Assembly (NCBI GenBank): GCA_947579665.1
Contig: OX388346.1
Coordinates: 86,430,615-86,494,614 of the forward strand
DNA: 64,000 nucleotides
Reading direction: 5' to 3'
Source of the DNA: Sympetrum striolatum
Taxonomy: Eukaryota > Arthropoda > Insecta > Odonata > Libellulidae
The position numbers were made by a program, and so were the translations under genes. Within the stretch, counting starts at the first letter, position 1; each line of letters starts with the position of its first letter. This document shows positions 1 to 12,724 of the stretch, in pieces. Below the pieces are notes generated by a model that had not been told where the DNA came from, ran no database searches, and worked only from the letters and a program-made list of their open reading frames with translations.

Positions 1-1387
1 ATTGATTTATTATTTTACTATTTATCATATTTCTCAAACTCATTTTTTAAGACGTATTCCATTCAAGTAGCCGTGTAGCATAAAAAATATAATGCAAGAG
101 AAAAATCATTCAATTTCTCAGAAAGTTAAACAAAAATCAGTAAATTATTTGATGACACCTCTTGTTAACCATAGTGAGTTATGCAGGTGTGCCATCAACT
201 CTACGTTAATTCTTGTAAACCACTTTCTGCTCAAAACAAGAGTCAAGAATATTGCATTATTTCATTTGAATCATCTTGGTACATCTTTTTTTTTCAAACA
301 ATACCTTAAAGAAACAATTTATGGAAAACCTTCAATGGTTTTAGCATTTTACTGAGAATTCCAAATGTTGATTAAATGAAAACAAAATAAAAGCAGATAT
401 TGTATTTTGGCATACACCTATGAAAGGAAATATTACATGTCTTGTATTTCAAAAACGTCGGGGTATTTATCATTACTTTGCCTCATTATCTCTCTCTGAA
501 ATATAATTTTAGGGTTTTTTGCGAGTTGAAGCAACAATTGGTAGCTTTTATCAACAGTATATACCTTTATATATTTTTCTGTTTTTAAGGAATTTAGGTT
601 TTTTTAGGAATTTTATATCCTAGTATTTTTCAAAATCGACTCTTTTACCTTTATATTTGAAGAAATTTTATCAAATATTCTGTGAGAAAAAATTGTTTTT
701 GTAGACCTATGGAAGTGAATCTTTTTGAAGACTTTCTTTCAACCATAAATATACATGTATCCGCGTCGAGCAAAACATTTAGAATAGTATGCTTGAATGT
801 TTAGGACCATCCATTACTGCTTCTCTTGAGCTAGTCTTCACTATAAGAATGTAAGTAAATTTTAAGGTAAACTAATTAGTTATGTTAACATATAAAATGT
901 GTAAACTAGTCGGTCAAATTCTTCTTCTATGAGGACTAAATATATGTCAATTGGTGTTTCCGGGCAGAGAATCTATCGGTATTTTTTTCTAGAGGAATCC
1001 CAATGCAATGGTATTTAGCGCTGAAGTTTGACCATTAGCTCCTTGCTGAGAAAAAACTTCGGATGCTCGGGTTCTCAAAGCTGATTCTAATAGTCTATTC
1101 CTAGTTTTTGCTCTCAGGAACATTGCTTCTTTTGTATTCTTTCAAAACAGGGTCATTACGCTCTAAGAATATTGTGAGATTATTACTTCTGAAGGAAAAG
1201 CGGTTGATGCGCTGCAAAGTGAGCTTTATTCCCTGTGTGTCGCCTGTAGTTGATAAGTTTGTGCAAAGGAATTTTATTCCCCAACTCAGGTTCTTATACA
1301 TTACATGATAATATGCATAAAAATAAAAGAATGAATTCATAACAGATTCATAGGACCAGAACTTATAAAATATTTAACTTTTTACCT
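1..1387. other. Non-coding, no feature recognised
   Basis: A+T-rich sequence with short chance ORFs only. I see no splice-bounded exon, RNA gene or clear repeat. If the minus-strand gene described below continues to the left, this is probably intron of that gene. Confidence 0.5.
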
Positions 1388-1530
1388 GAAATAGTATTAG
1401 TATTGTTAAAAAGTGCTTCGACAGTTTAGGCCATTTCGCACATGGGCTCCCGCCGGGAATCGATCCCGGGACCGCTTACGCTGAAGTCGAACGCGCTTCC
1501 AACATGACTATCCAGGAAACTCTTTGAGCT
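1388..1530 (-). repeat. tRNA-derived SINE, family B, copy 1 (longest)
   Basis: On the minus strand there is a tRNA-like head with a B box (GGGATCGATTCCCGG), then a short body ending in repeated TAC-like triplets (plus strand: agtattagtattg). The body (plus: aagtgcttcgacag, ggccatttcgcac) recurs at 39.1 and 56.7 kb, so it is a dispersed family and not a single tRNA gene. This copy keeps more tRNA-like sequence on its 5' side (up to about 1530) than the other two. No clear target-site duplication was found, so the outer limits are approximate. Confidence 0.7.
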
Positions 1531-3434
1531 GAAATCTTCTGATATCCGATAGATTTCTATTACGTATAATTTCCCCGAATCAACGATAAATAACTTCTTG
1601 AAAACCTCAGAACTCGCCAACTATCAGATTTAAATCTAAAGTTTAAATTAAATTAAAGTTCGTTTAGTCTTTCCCAAAGGTTTGGAAGTCAAGTTAACTT
1701 TAAATTGAAACTAAGGAATGTGTTTTTATTCACAACGGCAAAGACAATAATTGCAAAAAGTTAGCCTTGCTTTTCAAATATTTCGTTCCTACGATTCCCT
1801 TAATAATTTCAAATTTAACTTTCTTATCCAAGATATAATACAAAAATTTCTCACAATATTCTACTCATAATTAGTTTTCTACTTAACAAAAACAACAACG
1901 TTTAAACTTCTCAATAAAGGTTAGAGATGTTAACGAATTTTATGCTAACATATGTTCGTTGCCTTTAACTATTTCAAAGATTCGATTAAAAGAAAATAAA
2001 TATTTCACGTCATTTTTACCGACAAATTTTCCGATTTGTATTCGAATTTATCTTGATTTAATCCACAACCATGATTTTAAGGCCATATACTAACTTGCAT
2101 TAGTTTAGAGGGCTTCTCTCACTAAGAGAAAAAGAATGGAGCTAATCTCCCATATCTCGAAATGTTCGAAGAGAAGTGGTATATTATCTTAAGGGTGATT
2201 TTCATACTTCTTTTTAAACATTACCCAATTAACTGATTCTTTTCCTAAGACACCAGCTCTCTTAGTAAGTTTTAATGTGCATTAACCGTCAGGGCCGGCA
2301 ATTACCATGGGGAGCCCGGGTACAAGTATACGTGTGTGTATACACACCTGGTTCACTTCTTCGCTTTGACCATGTAATTAGTAATACAAATTTAAGATGA
2401 GATAATGCATGTAAAAAGGTTTCTTACAGATGTATATTTTTGCCATCTGCAAAGAATGAAAGCTATCTTTACAAAAGGTGACCCATCCGGTTGGGAACCT
2501 GGATGCAATTAGAGGGATCTGTGAACATTTATTCATTATCAACGTACTGGGAGAGCTATCGAAAAGATTTATGCGATGAAAAAAGTATCGGCAAACTTAC
2601 CTAAGCGTACGGAAAATTCTGAAGTAGACAACGTTAAAATGAAATCCGCGCACCAAATAAATTGCTTGATGGAGGCACAGTTGGCGAAGACTTACAAAAA
2701 CTATTATATATTACTGAACTGAATAGGGGTGACGAGAGAAGCTGCAGCAAGTACACATAGTATAGTAAACGACTTGCCCCTAATTTTTGTATCGTTTAGT
2801 AAATTATGGCTATTATGGATAAGGGTACGCATCAGATATTTGTGTAGACAGAATATATAAAATATAAGAATTCATATCAATAATTTTGTGTAATTAGAGG
2901 ATATGGTCTGATACGGACCAATTAAGGGGTTACGTTCCGTTGACCTACCTGCTTAATTTTTTGTCAACCGAGTTCTGATTATATTGAAATGAAAGCGCTT
3001 TCGTAAAGCCTCAAATACAAACTGAAAATATAATTCGCATTTATTATTTACTTCCATTACTGGAATTCGGCGAACATCATTCATGTGATAATATTATATC
3101 CGAAAAAAATTAAAATTAAGTATTTGCGTAAACAGAAATAAAAGTATTCGAAAATTAGGAAACAAGATTACGAAATGGCAGTACGTCTATCAGTTGAAAA
3201 CATAACAATCGGAGTCGAACTACTTGGTATCGAAGGATTGGATTGCAATTATTAATCTCTATTTTACGCCCTTAAACAGCGCCTCTCAACTATTCGACCT
3301 AGTACCAGTTTAGTAATTAGGCCTATTCAACCATTTACTTGTTGCTAAAATTGTTCGTTGACCCTGCTATTTTGTGCATTATTCTGCTCCATTCGATCTT
3401 TCGTCATCGAGGGTGTCCTTACCAATGAACCCAC
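1531..3434. other. Presumed intron or downstream flank of the TSR gene; nothing else seen
   Basis: It begins on the minus strand with the GTGGGT donor next to the TSR exon. I looked for the remaining half of the thrombospondin repeat (an R.R.C continuation) on the minus strand and did not find it here, so the next exon is probably beyond the left edge or too short to recognise. Confidence 0.45.
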
Positions 3435-3751
3435 CTGAATCTCTGGGTGGTGCAAGATCGCGAGCATGGAGACCATCGAGACCATCTTCCGTAAAGCCTC
3501 GGATTAGCATATCGGGAGTTTCCCTTCAACAAAATCTTCCTCTTTGAGGAGACGGCCACGTAGAACTCTCGACGGGATCCACCCTTTGCCTCCTCGTCAC
3601 TCTTCTTGCCTCTTCTCCTTCCTCGCCTTCCGCAATTCCTATCTTCTTTTCTCCTTCCTTTCTTATTTCGGCCGAGCCTCGTCCTCTTATTCTCCTTTCT
3701 TCCGGTTCTTCTGGAGGTCTCCTTCATCGCGCTGCCTCTTCTCCGGGAATA
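3435..3751 (-). CDS. Exon 4 of secreted TSR gene: basic linker plus first half of a thrombospondin type 1 repeat
   Basis: A 317-nt internal exon. The acceptor is a pyrimidine-leaning tract ending CATTTCGCAG at 3752; the donor is TTCAG|GTGGGT at 3435. A second donor, TTG|GTAAGG, lies 14 nt downstream. The frame is open throughout, phase 0 at the start and phase 2 at the end. It encodes 105 residues: YSRRRGSAM, then a linker dominated by Arg, Lys, Gly and Glu with several RRxRR-type furin-like sites, then RLYGRWSRWSPCSRSC. The WxxWxxCSxSC pattern is diagnostic of a thrombospondin type 1 repeat. WSRW fits the C-mannosylation consensus. CSRSC resembles the O-fucosylation site, but the usual following Gly is missing (CTTQ). 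The repeat is cut by the intron, so its later cysteines lie in an exon not seen. Family candidates are ADAMTS-like/papilin, isthmin-like or another TSR protein; I cannot choose. The domain call is firm, the gene identity is open. Confidence 0.82.
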
Positions 3752-6700
3752 CTGCGAAATGTAAAGTGGTTTGGGAAATTTCGGATGAAATATTGTTCAT
3801 TGAAATTCATGGAGAGACATAAAAATTTTAGCATACAAATTAAATTGGTAACACTGCTTGATATATTGCTGGCTCCAGGTAGGATTCGGGAGAAAACAGA
3901 AACAATGAACGTTAAACAAATTTAACTTAAAGAAACAATAAATTCAATCATCTCAGACCGTACTTCGTGGAACGACATTGTAACTATAGTTTTCTTGCTA
4001 TACTTAAACAAGCAAATAAAAATTTGATCGATCAATACCGTTACCTACTAGAGAGTAAATTGTTCTACAGTTTACCTGGTAAAAGCTAATACATTTTCGG
4101 TAATAATATATCGTACCTGCCAATGAAGTAAACGGGGAATAAATAATAGGATAAACATGTGAGGTTATTTCGTAATAAATTTTCAAACATCCTTAACGCA
4201 ATTCCCAATTGTCATATTGACTCCATTTTTCGCATAGAAAAGGCAAGTGAATTCAATCTTACAATACGATAGTCTTCTCTAGGCCAAAATTAGAGCCAAT
4301 ATAATCACTGGGAATTGTGTTCTGCATGTTTGAAAATTTATCACGAAACTATCAATTTCACGAAAATACCAACTTTTGCCCTACACTCAGATGTTTAAAA
4401 ATAGGTATAGTATCAGTAACTAAGCTTTGTCTGCAACGTAACATTAAGCAATATAATAATTTTCATTGAAATAAATAGTATACCTTATATTTTGGCGTTT
4501 CTTACCGTGCATTGAATGTAAAAAGAAAAACAAAATATCCACAAAATAGTTTATAGGTAGCATGCGATGTATTCTAAAAGCGTGATAAGCATATTGTTTC
4601 TAAAGCGAGAGTTCGTTAGGTGAAGTACAGATTTGTTTGATTGTAGATGAAAACTTAACTTTTGCCTGTAGCTATATGACCCTTATCTGTACTATCCTGC
4701 ACGATCTCTGCAATTCACAAATTGACTTTAAATCGTCGTTATAAATTCAAAGATATGTAGTCCTTATACCTTATAACTATAAATTTTAAAATACGTAGTC
4801 TTTCCAAATACATATTTAGATGTCACTGTGTGGAATTCGTATCAGCTCGAATAAGGTAAAAGTATTGAGGTAATTCACTTTTAAAATCATTAAAAAACGG
4901 GATACTTGCGTTTATTGATGCTCAGAGAGATATTGACCTTTTCCATACGTCTCTTCGAAAATAAGGGAATGAACGATGATTGCTAAATATGGGAACGTGA
5001 GAATTTTATAAAGCTGACATCAACAATTCGAATGAATATTTTTGTGGTAATTATCAGGGAATGATGGAGACATGTTTTCCTTTAAACGTTAGCGATCTCG
5101 AAATTTTTTGTGCATTAACGAGTTACCTTGATTATCGTTTAACACCGAACGTAATTTTTACTGTCTACAATGATGGTTTGCTTTGCGATGAATGACCTTC
5201 ACATTAATTAAGCGCTGGCTTTTAAAGTATTTTCAAATATAAATGAATGAAAAATATGCTCCCATATTTCCGAAACAATTAAGCGTATTTTTTAATCCAC
5301 CTCTCTTTTGCTGTACTGCGTATCGGTTTCTTATGGGGATTTATCAAATATTCCGTTTTTGTTCGTAAGATCGGTACGATTGAAATATTTTTATTTTGTT
5401 TTCTGTTAATACGCTTATCAAATACGCTCGTCAAATACAAAATAAATAAAAGTTATCCTGCCTGAAATCAATTTTGGGAGATAAATGAGACCTTTACAGT
5501 GGATTCAAGTAATGATTTGTCATTAAAGATTCAATGAAACAGGGCATTCTCTTTTGTTACCAGTCCACCCTCCTTTAATAGGATGAAATAACGAATAGCT
5601 ATAATAAAATACAAAATCGAGTAATAGAATGTAAATTTGTATAAATTTGATCAAGTGAAAAATTGAAGAACCACACTTGCGGAAATTACAGTTTGTTAGA
5701 CCAAAACAAAAGTATTACTTCATTCATTAATCTTTACTTAATTGCTATATGGTGACACGCGGTGAATAATCTGGAAATGTGTTTCGCCAATGAACATCTT
5801 TCCAAATCTTTCGTACCAATAACTCTCAATTTTGCATTTAATAATTCCAGAATCACTTATCGCTTACAAATTATTATCACTGATTAATAATTACATTATT
5901 ATGATATTGTTTTAAATGAGGACAGATTTTTCAGAATTAATACCTGTCGACATCACGATAAATGTGGGAAAATATTAACATAGATACCAAAGTTTAGCAG
6001 CCGCAATAAAAGCTATTGATACTAGAAACCATGAATTGCCATATTCAAATGAATCTTGGAAGTTTTCTCTTTTCGTATTACATTTTTGAGATAAAAATAC
6101 CAATGAAATGATCTCGTTGATCTCGACAGACCTATGAGATCCAGGACCACAGATATCTCAATGAATGAAGGTAAAACTCCTCTGAATCAATGGGAAGCCA
6201 CAACAGCGATCTCTCGCATCTCCACGATACTCTCGCTTCAGAAGTCCCCGAACAGGTGTACCTATCTTGCTACGCTCGAGTGACTATGGAACGCATTGGA
6301 ATGTCTTTGCAAGACTGATTCTTCATTGTCGCTGGTTGCATCCCATTTCTACATCTCCCTTGTTTTGAGCTGTGCGATCTGCTACTTTGGTTGGCAATAA
6401 GCGGGAATTCACGAAAATACACACCAGGAATGTCATCTCAAACAGCGCTTTTTCAAAATGATGGAGAATCGAGTTACAAAATTAAAGGAATTAGTAGATG
6501 CGGAAATGCGAAAGAAACTTTTTCAATACCAGACAGCGATTAAACGCAGCTGAAAAATTAAATCCTCAATTTTTAAAAATCTAATGTGGTCGTTTGTCGT
6601 GATTTACTACAAAAGGAAGTGCCGATGTGTAAAGTTTTGTTTTGATCATTATAATTAGGAATCACATTGAGAATGGAACAATAGTGCGATCATAACATCT

Positions 6701-9700
6701 TCACAAAGAACATAACCATTATCTTGTTAGTGCTAATTACGACATATATTGTCCGAGTGCCTCAACCCTACCCTGTCATAAACATGACTTAAAGATACTT
6801 CCTACTTCGATTAGGTACTTGAGGACATTACGGTAAATATAAGTACGTATAACCATAGTGACCAATTACTTCGAATTCAATATAATTCATTCATGGAATC
6901 TGGAAATTTTATACTCTTCCATGCAACGAATTAAGCTTTCTTTAGACTAGGCAGAGTGATGAGAAAAGGGGAATCAGAAGTTTATTAAAGATAGAAACGA
7001 CATAGGAATAGATGAATATACGAAAATGCAACCATTTCCTGCATTTTTAGTAAGGGATAGAGAATGCATTCAGGTAATTCGTTACAGCCTTTTTGCATTT
7101 ATTTGCAACGATTAACCATTTGCCAATTTCCCTTTCAGTCGGTTCAATGTAAAATTTACAATTATGGTATGAATACTTATTAATTAGGGAGTTTTCAATC
7201 TTTTTATAACTTTTCCGAAGTCGGTATTCTTGGTTTAAACCAATCTGTCGCGTAATTCAATGGCTCCCGGATAGGAAAGTGGCAACACGAATGTAGCCAA
7301 GTTCGCTTTCGGGTGAAGAGATCCCTGGTTCCATTCTCGAAATGAGCTCGTATGTGCGTAATGACCTCAGCTGAAGAAGCTTTTTTAAAAGTACCGCTTT
7401 TTTAATAGCGAACTCAACGCATGGGATTTAGAACAGTTCGTTGCGCAAATGTCATTTTCTTTTATGATAAAACCATCATAATTTTATATGAGAATAACTT
7501 ATATTTGAAGAAATGGCGCTGTCTCATTTGAAAATTGCGCCTTTTAATAAGTTTTAGTTGGATTCACGCCAGAAATAGGAAGGGATTTCTAAAAATTAAT
7601 ACCCGACGGCATCGGCATAATCTTTCTTAAATCCCCAAGGAAAAACGGACTTGAAAAAAGTCTTAGAGTGTCAGACTTTTTTCAAGTCCGTTTTTCCTCG
7701 GGAATTTTCCTGGGTGCACGCCCATATGTGCAAAGTCACCTCAACCCTTTCCTTATGGCTTTCTTAAATCGTTAATCTATCGGAGAAAACACACATTTCC
7801 CTCTAATGCGGTTGTAACATTAATAGATATTATTGCTCATTATTTTTAATGTCATATGTTAAAATTTTGGGAAGTAACAACGGTAATTGTATGAAGGATA
7901 TAACAATAAAATATTTCCTACCTAAGACAACTTAAAAAAAACATTGTAATATGTCCGAGATATTGCGCAAAGTTTTTTTTCGCGGAATCGAACAATTAAC
8001 TATTAGTGATAACATAAAATATATAAAAACGTTGAAGATATTTTTAATTAGTCTTTGATTATAATTAAAATCTTATCAATTAATTAAATACCTTGGAAAT
8101 GTTGAATAATTATTTGACAAATTCCACGTAATTGTATTACATTATAGTAACGATTAAATTCAGTAATAAATTTGCCCTAGAGCTTATTAAAGGTCTCACA
8201 AACGGTACTTTAGCTGCTGAGCCTCAATTAGATATCTTGAATTCAAGCAACCCTGGCATCCTATCAAGGAAAAATTATGAAATGCAACTATTGACACGTA
8301 AGAGTAATTATGGGTAATAAGAATTTACTTTTATTCGTAAGGTAGAAATAGCGATGAAGAGGTTGATTAAATCATAGAATGACGAAGAGTATATATGAAA
8401 TTAAATTCCGATCGATTTGAAAGGTGTCATTTTGCCATGAATACGTTAGAAAAGTTATCAGAAGACCTGGAGATACAGCTACCTCGTCAGCGTGTCTCTT
8501 TAATATTTTTCAAAAGTATCTTTTGGTAAATAAATTTTCGAAGGTGCAAGAAAATAGAGAAGAAGTGCGACATTAGCATTATGTTAATTAGATTACCGGA
8601 AAAGTCAGCCGTTTTAAAGAGTGGAGCATAATGATGTTTGCTGTGTAATGAAAAAAGGTAGACATTTGCATGAATAAGTGAAAACCTTCAAAACTTTGAC
8701 AACATCTTACGATTGGCGCAGAGAGTAACGCTTAATATTTCGGTGTTACAAGGCTAACTGATTTAACGGATGGAAAAATCTCATTATTCCATGAATAACT
8801 AAATTGATTAGCAAAAGAAGTTGCAGTCAGCAAAGAATTTTTAAAAGCTGGAATGGCGGAGAGGATAGTACGTATAAATTCAAGATTCGTTTGCACATTT
8901 GATACACGAAGGCAGCTATAAATTAGTCATTAAAATGCATTTTCATATCTATGCCCTTTAAACTCCGCCAAGTTAATAAATATAATAATCAATTACTTTT
9001 AAAGATGGACGCAAGAATATTTAAAGCCTATAAAGTTTTCAATGTCAGAATATTTTTCAGTATACCAATTTACGATCAATTGCCAAGATTAGCGTTGCAT
9101 TCTCATATTGTTTTGCTAATTCAGAAATGAAACCCTCTTTCCCTGAAAGTGCGAGTTTTGAAGTGTTGCCAGCGTTCACCGCAATTGTGAAATGTGACTT
9201 GGAGTCCACCGGCTCGTGCAGCGACGAGTCACGAAGTGCGTGTAAGTTCACTCTTCCGTATTTTCCTTTGAAACCTATCTTCTTCGTTTCCGCTGAGGAG
9301 TGCATTTCAGCTGTGTGATGCTAGACTGTTGTCACAAAATAACACAAAACTTCTTCCTCGCGAAATCTCCCTTCAAGTCGTGGGATCACGCACGGAATGC
9401 GGACTTGCGTGTAAAGCATCGACCTATTCATAAATATCCCATATCCTCATGAAGGTAGTGAATGAGATCCTAAACACATTCAAGAAAAGGTAAATAAAAT
9501 CGTATTATTATGTCTGAAGCGAAAAATATCAGCATGCGTTTGAATGTATGTGGATAATTAGCTAGATAGTTTTGTGCTAATCCAGAAAGAGAACAATGAG
9601 ATTGATATGTGCGTAATTTTGTACACTTGTATAATAGATATTTCCGCCTGTTTAAAAAAATCGTATCGAAATTGTTGCTATTTACTTTCAATAAAAGGAA

Positions 9701-10470
9701 GGTGGAACTAGATTGTTGCCGAGAATCGTACATAAGAAATATTTTAATACGTTTGAACTCACTTTTTATGTGTTTATTAAAATTTGGCGTGTCAAAAGAA
9801 GAATACGAGTGCAATAATATACAGTGGTTTAGGCTCATAAAAACGACAGAATAAAACAGAATAGCAATGACATTTCTTTAGAATGTTAAAGTTATCAAAA
9901 TCAGAGAGAATCTGAGAAAAAACTAAATTGTGTTAGGCCTGACTCCGTGGAACGACTTCATTGATAAATAACAAATATTTGTAATATCCACACTTAAATA
10001 TTTTCGACCAGTTTCGGATTAGGTCGCCATAAGAAGGTGCTCCTAGTGATGGTGACTTAACTTATATATTTATGTGTAGAAATTATGAAGTATTGTTATT
10101 CATCGAGAAAAATCTAGCTGAATGTGGGGAATGAGATCCTGAAGAGAAAAGATCTACGAGTCTTGCAGAATAAAAGGATATTAATGATCGAATGCGTGGA
10201 TACGTTAAGAAATGGATGCGTGCTACAATGAGAGAGAGAGAGTTCGAAGTAAGGTTTGTTGATTTGCGCGCCATAAAAGGAATAGCGTGGCTGATGCGCA
10301 TTTGTGATTATTGGAGACAATTGTGCACCATACCATATCTATCGAATGTTGTTCAAGGACGGACAGCAATCCGTGATTTGTAGGCTTGTTTAAAGGCGCC
10401 AAGGCTCTGAGGGCAAAGGTTTTGCGTCGCTAAGACCGGAGTCGGAACGTACTGTTAGTTGCTTACTCAC
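3752..10470 (-). other. Intron 3 of the TSR gene model
   Basis: A 6.7-kb A+T-rich stretch between exons 3 and 4. It holds the SINE-derived hairpin at 7632-7735 and a weak hammerhead-like remnant near 10006-10035. Otherwise I see only simple A/T-rich sequence and chance ORFs. Confidence 0.5.
7632..7735 (-). repeat. SINE family A remnant with hairpin tail
   Basis: The left part is a near-perfect inverted repeat of the family A tail (arms 7632-7664 and 7673-7704, containing aaaaacggacttg). It is followed by the family's conserved 5' segment gggtgcacgccc..atgtgcaaa. The tRNA-like part present in the copies at 12.5 and 28.8 kb is missing. The tail seems to have been duplicated in inverted orientation in place of the tRNA region. 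Confidence 0.65.
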
Positions 10471-10598
10471 CGAATGGTTTGTAGCAGTTCCTCTGCACCC
10501 GGTGGGCGGCCTTCTTTGTCTTCTTAAGGGGAAACTACGCCAAACGATGACGTTCTGAGGCGCGGCTAAGGCGCTCTTGCGCACTGGAGACGGAGATC
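10471..10598 (-). CDS. Exon 3 of secreted TSR gene model: basic linker
   Basis: A predicted 128-nt exon in a local G+C-rich island. The acceptor is TTTGCAG|GATC at 10598 and the donor is TCG|GTGAGTAAG at 10471, an excellent match. Only one frame is open: phase 1 at the start (G from exon 2 plus GA gives Gly) and phase 0 at the end. This is exactly what is needed to join exon 2 (ends phase 1) to exon 4 (starts phase 0). The 42 whole codons read SPSPVRKSALAAPQ..., rich in Arg, Pro and Ser with one Cys (PPTGCRG) and an LRRQRR basic cluster. No domain is recognised. The call rests on splice signals, phase and base composition, not on homology. Confidence 0.6.
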
Positions 10599-12477
10599 CT
10601 GCAAACGTCAAAAGGATTAATCTCATATATCAGCGATATAAAAACGTGAATGCCCTCGGTAAATCTTGGAAGGCTGTTCCTTTGTGAATGCTGCAGAAAT
10701 CGTTCAGGTTTTCATCCGCAAGGATAGAAAAACAAAGTTACCCTTAAGAGGGAAGTGGTATTTTCCCTGCAAGTTGCCAACGACGTACAGCAGGGGGTTT
10801 ATTGAAATCAGTATCTTTAATCAGTTAAATCTATTGGCTTCTGTAATGATTGACGAAAAAAATACCAGAAGTCCGTTTCGGCGAATCTCACGGAATCAAC
10901 GATTGTTACCAACTAGTAACTGTTGAATGACATTAATTATTGACGTTTACAAATTAACAAATAAATTTACACAGCTTTGTGCTAAGGCGGAGTGACGTTT
11001 CATCCCGTGATGGAACATTAAAATGAATGAACTCAGAATAAAACTATCAGAGCATTGTTCTCTAGTTTCTACTTAGTCTTTTTGTTCTGTCATTCATGAC
11101 GGTGATATGGATGAATTTTCATCCAACTAAAAAATAAATATATTTTGATTCCGTGAAGAGAATTGTTTAGAGAACGTTTCACACTGTCGTAAAAATGAAT
11201 CTGTCAAAGATTTTGTATTTCAATCAATGTATATTATTCACGGATAACCATGCGCTTCAAAATAATTACTATCAGCGAAGGTGTTGTAGTTATGGTTTTA
11301 ATGAGACAGCATTTCTGCGCGGGAAATGAACCTAAAGCAGCACTTAATTTCGCGTCGTGATTTTGTATGGCTCCATTTAAAACTCATATTCTCAACGAAT
11401 AACCGTTTAATTACGTACTTATTTAATTGCAATATGAATTTTCAATGGTCAATTTGTTTCGAAATATTTTTCTGAGATTTTAGTATTCCCTCCAGATTTT
11501 GGTGTATCGATTCCAATTTTTTCCTCCATTTTCCATTAACGCAGTAAGTTACTTTTAAATGGGGAAATTTTACTAAGAGACCGTTGAAATAGTTTTAATT
11601 CCAAGTATTTAGTATGCTCTATAAGACCTATTTTATTAAATTTGGCGAATGGAGTTCATCAAGGGCACGATATGCATATCATAGAACACTCTTTTCGCTA
11701 AAGATGACTTTTTCAGGGATACAGTGGAAACAGGGCTGATTTCAGACGGAAAGTAAGTGAGCCGGTCGCCTACGTACTAGAGGGGGCGACCTCATCCTGT
11801 TTTTATTCTCATTTCTTCCAGATCAATTTAAATTAGCTAAATCAGCCACATAAAGTAAAGTACGATTATATTTGAAAAAAATAAGGGACTTCGTGTAATC
11901 CAGAATGGGCTCGAAATATATCAAATCAGAGAATTGGTCGTTTCCCAAGAAAGGGGAACAGCAATTACCTAACATAAGACATTTGGGACAGATTAACTGT
12001 TATTTCGATCAATTTCATCGAAAAAAAAAATGACTTCGGTTAGCTGATTTTTACAAATTAAGCCTATCCAACAAACTAGGTAAAAATAAGTTATTAAACA
12101 AGTAAAGGTTAAAGTTCAAAATAGAAAAGAGCGTAGTAATATTTTTCAATTCATCGATCCAGAAAAGTGTGATTCTCAGAGCATAATCGACCGTTGCGCT
12201 TCCATGATATCATCTTATCACCATCTTCTTTCACGGCGAAAAGGCTTTATCTACTCTTTCTCTTGGTTCGACACTTCTTTTGATGATAAGACTCATTTTA
12301 GGAATGTATTATCTTCATTTTGTTATTAATATATATTTTTATGTTTTTCATATTCTGCATTATTTTTCATTATACATATTTATAAACATATTATTCGCAC
12401 TAATTTGTCATTCGTTGACTCCTTACACATTTTATTCCATCATTCAAAAATTTTCAACGAATGACGCAGTAAGGAAA

Positions 12478-12597
12478 CGGATTTGAAAAAAGTCTGAGCG
12501 GGGATCGAACCCGGGATCTTCCTCAATCTGGGAGGCTGTTTTACACTTGGTTTTACTTTCTTCTTTACCTGGGTGCACGCCCTTATGTGCAAATATC
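12478..12597 (-). repeat. tRNA-derived SINE, family A, copy 2
   Basis: On the minus strand: conserved 5' segment (plus: gggtgcacgcccttatgtgc), a degraded middle, a B box (GGGTTCGATCCCCGC) and a tail related to AGACTTTTTTCAAATCC. It has the same order of parts as the copy at 28.8 kb. The A-box half of the tRNA region is altered here. Confidence 0.7.
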
Positions 12598-12724
12598 CCA
12601 TTTTCATAATAACAGAGCCATTGCTCTATTTCTTATAAAGATTTATGACTACACGCCTATTGCGGTGATATTACGACTAAATAACAAGCTGAAAGTGCCC
12701 GATAGTAAAGAAATGGACAATATA

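Noticed and set aside
9125..9241. Plus-strand open segment MKPSFPESASFEVLP... with acceptor (TTTTGCTAATTCAG) and donor (CGT|GTAAGT).
   Set aside because: Splice signals are good, but there is no domain, no partner exon on the plus strand, and an overlapping minus-strand frame is equally open.
10006..10035. Hammerhead-like remnant on the minus strand (GAAACUGGUC).
   Set aside because: The 5' core reads CUUAUGG instead of CUGANGA, so at best it is a decayed fragment.
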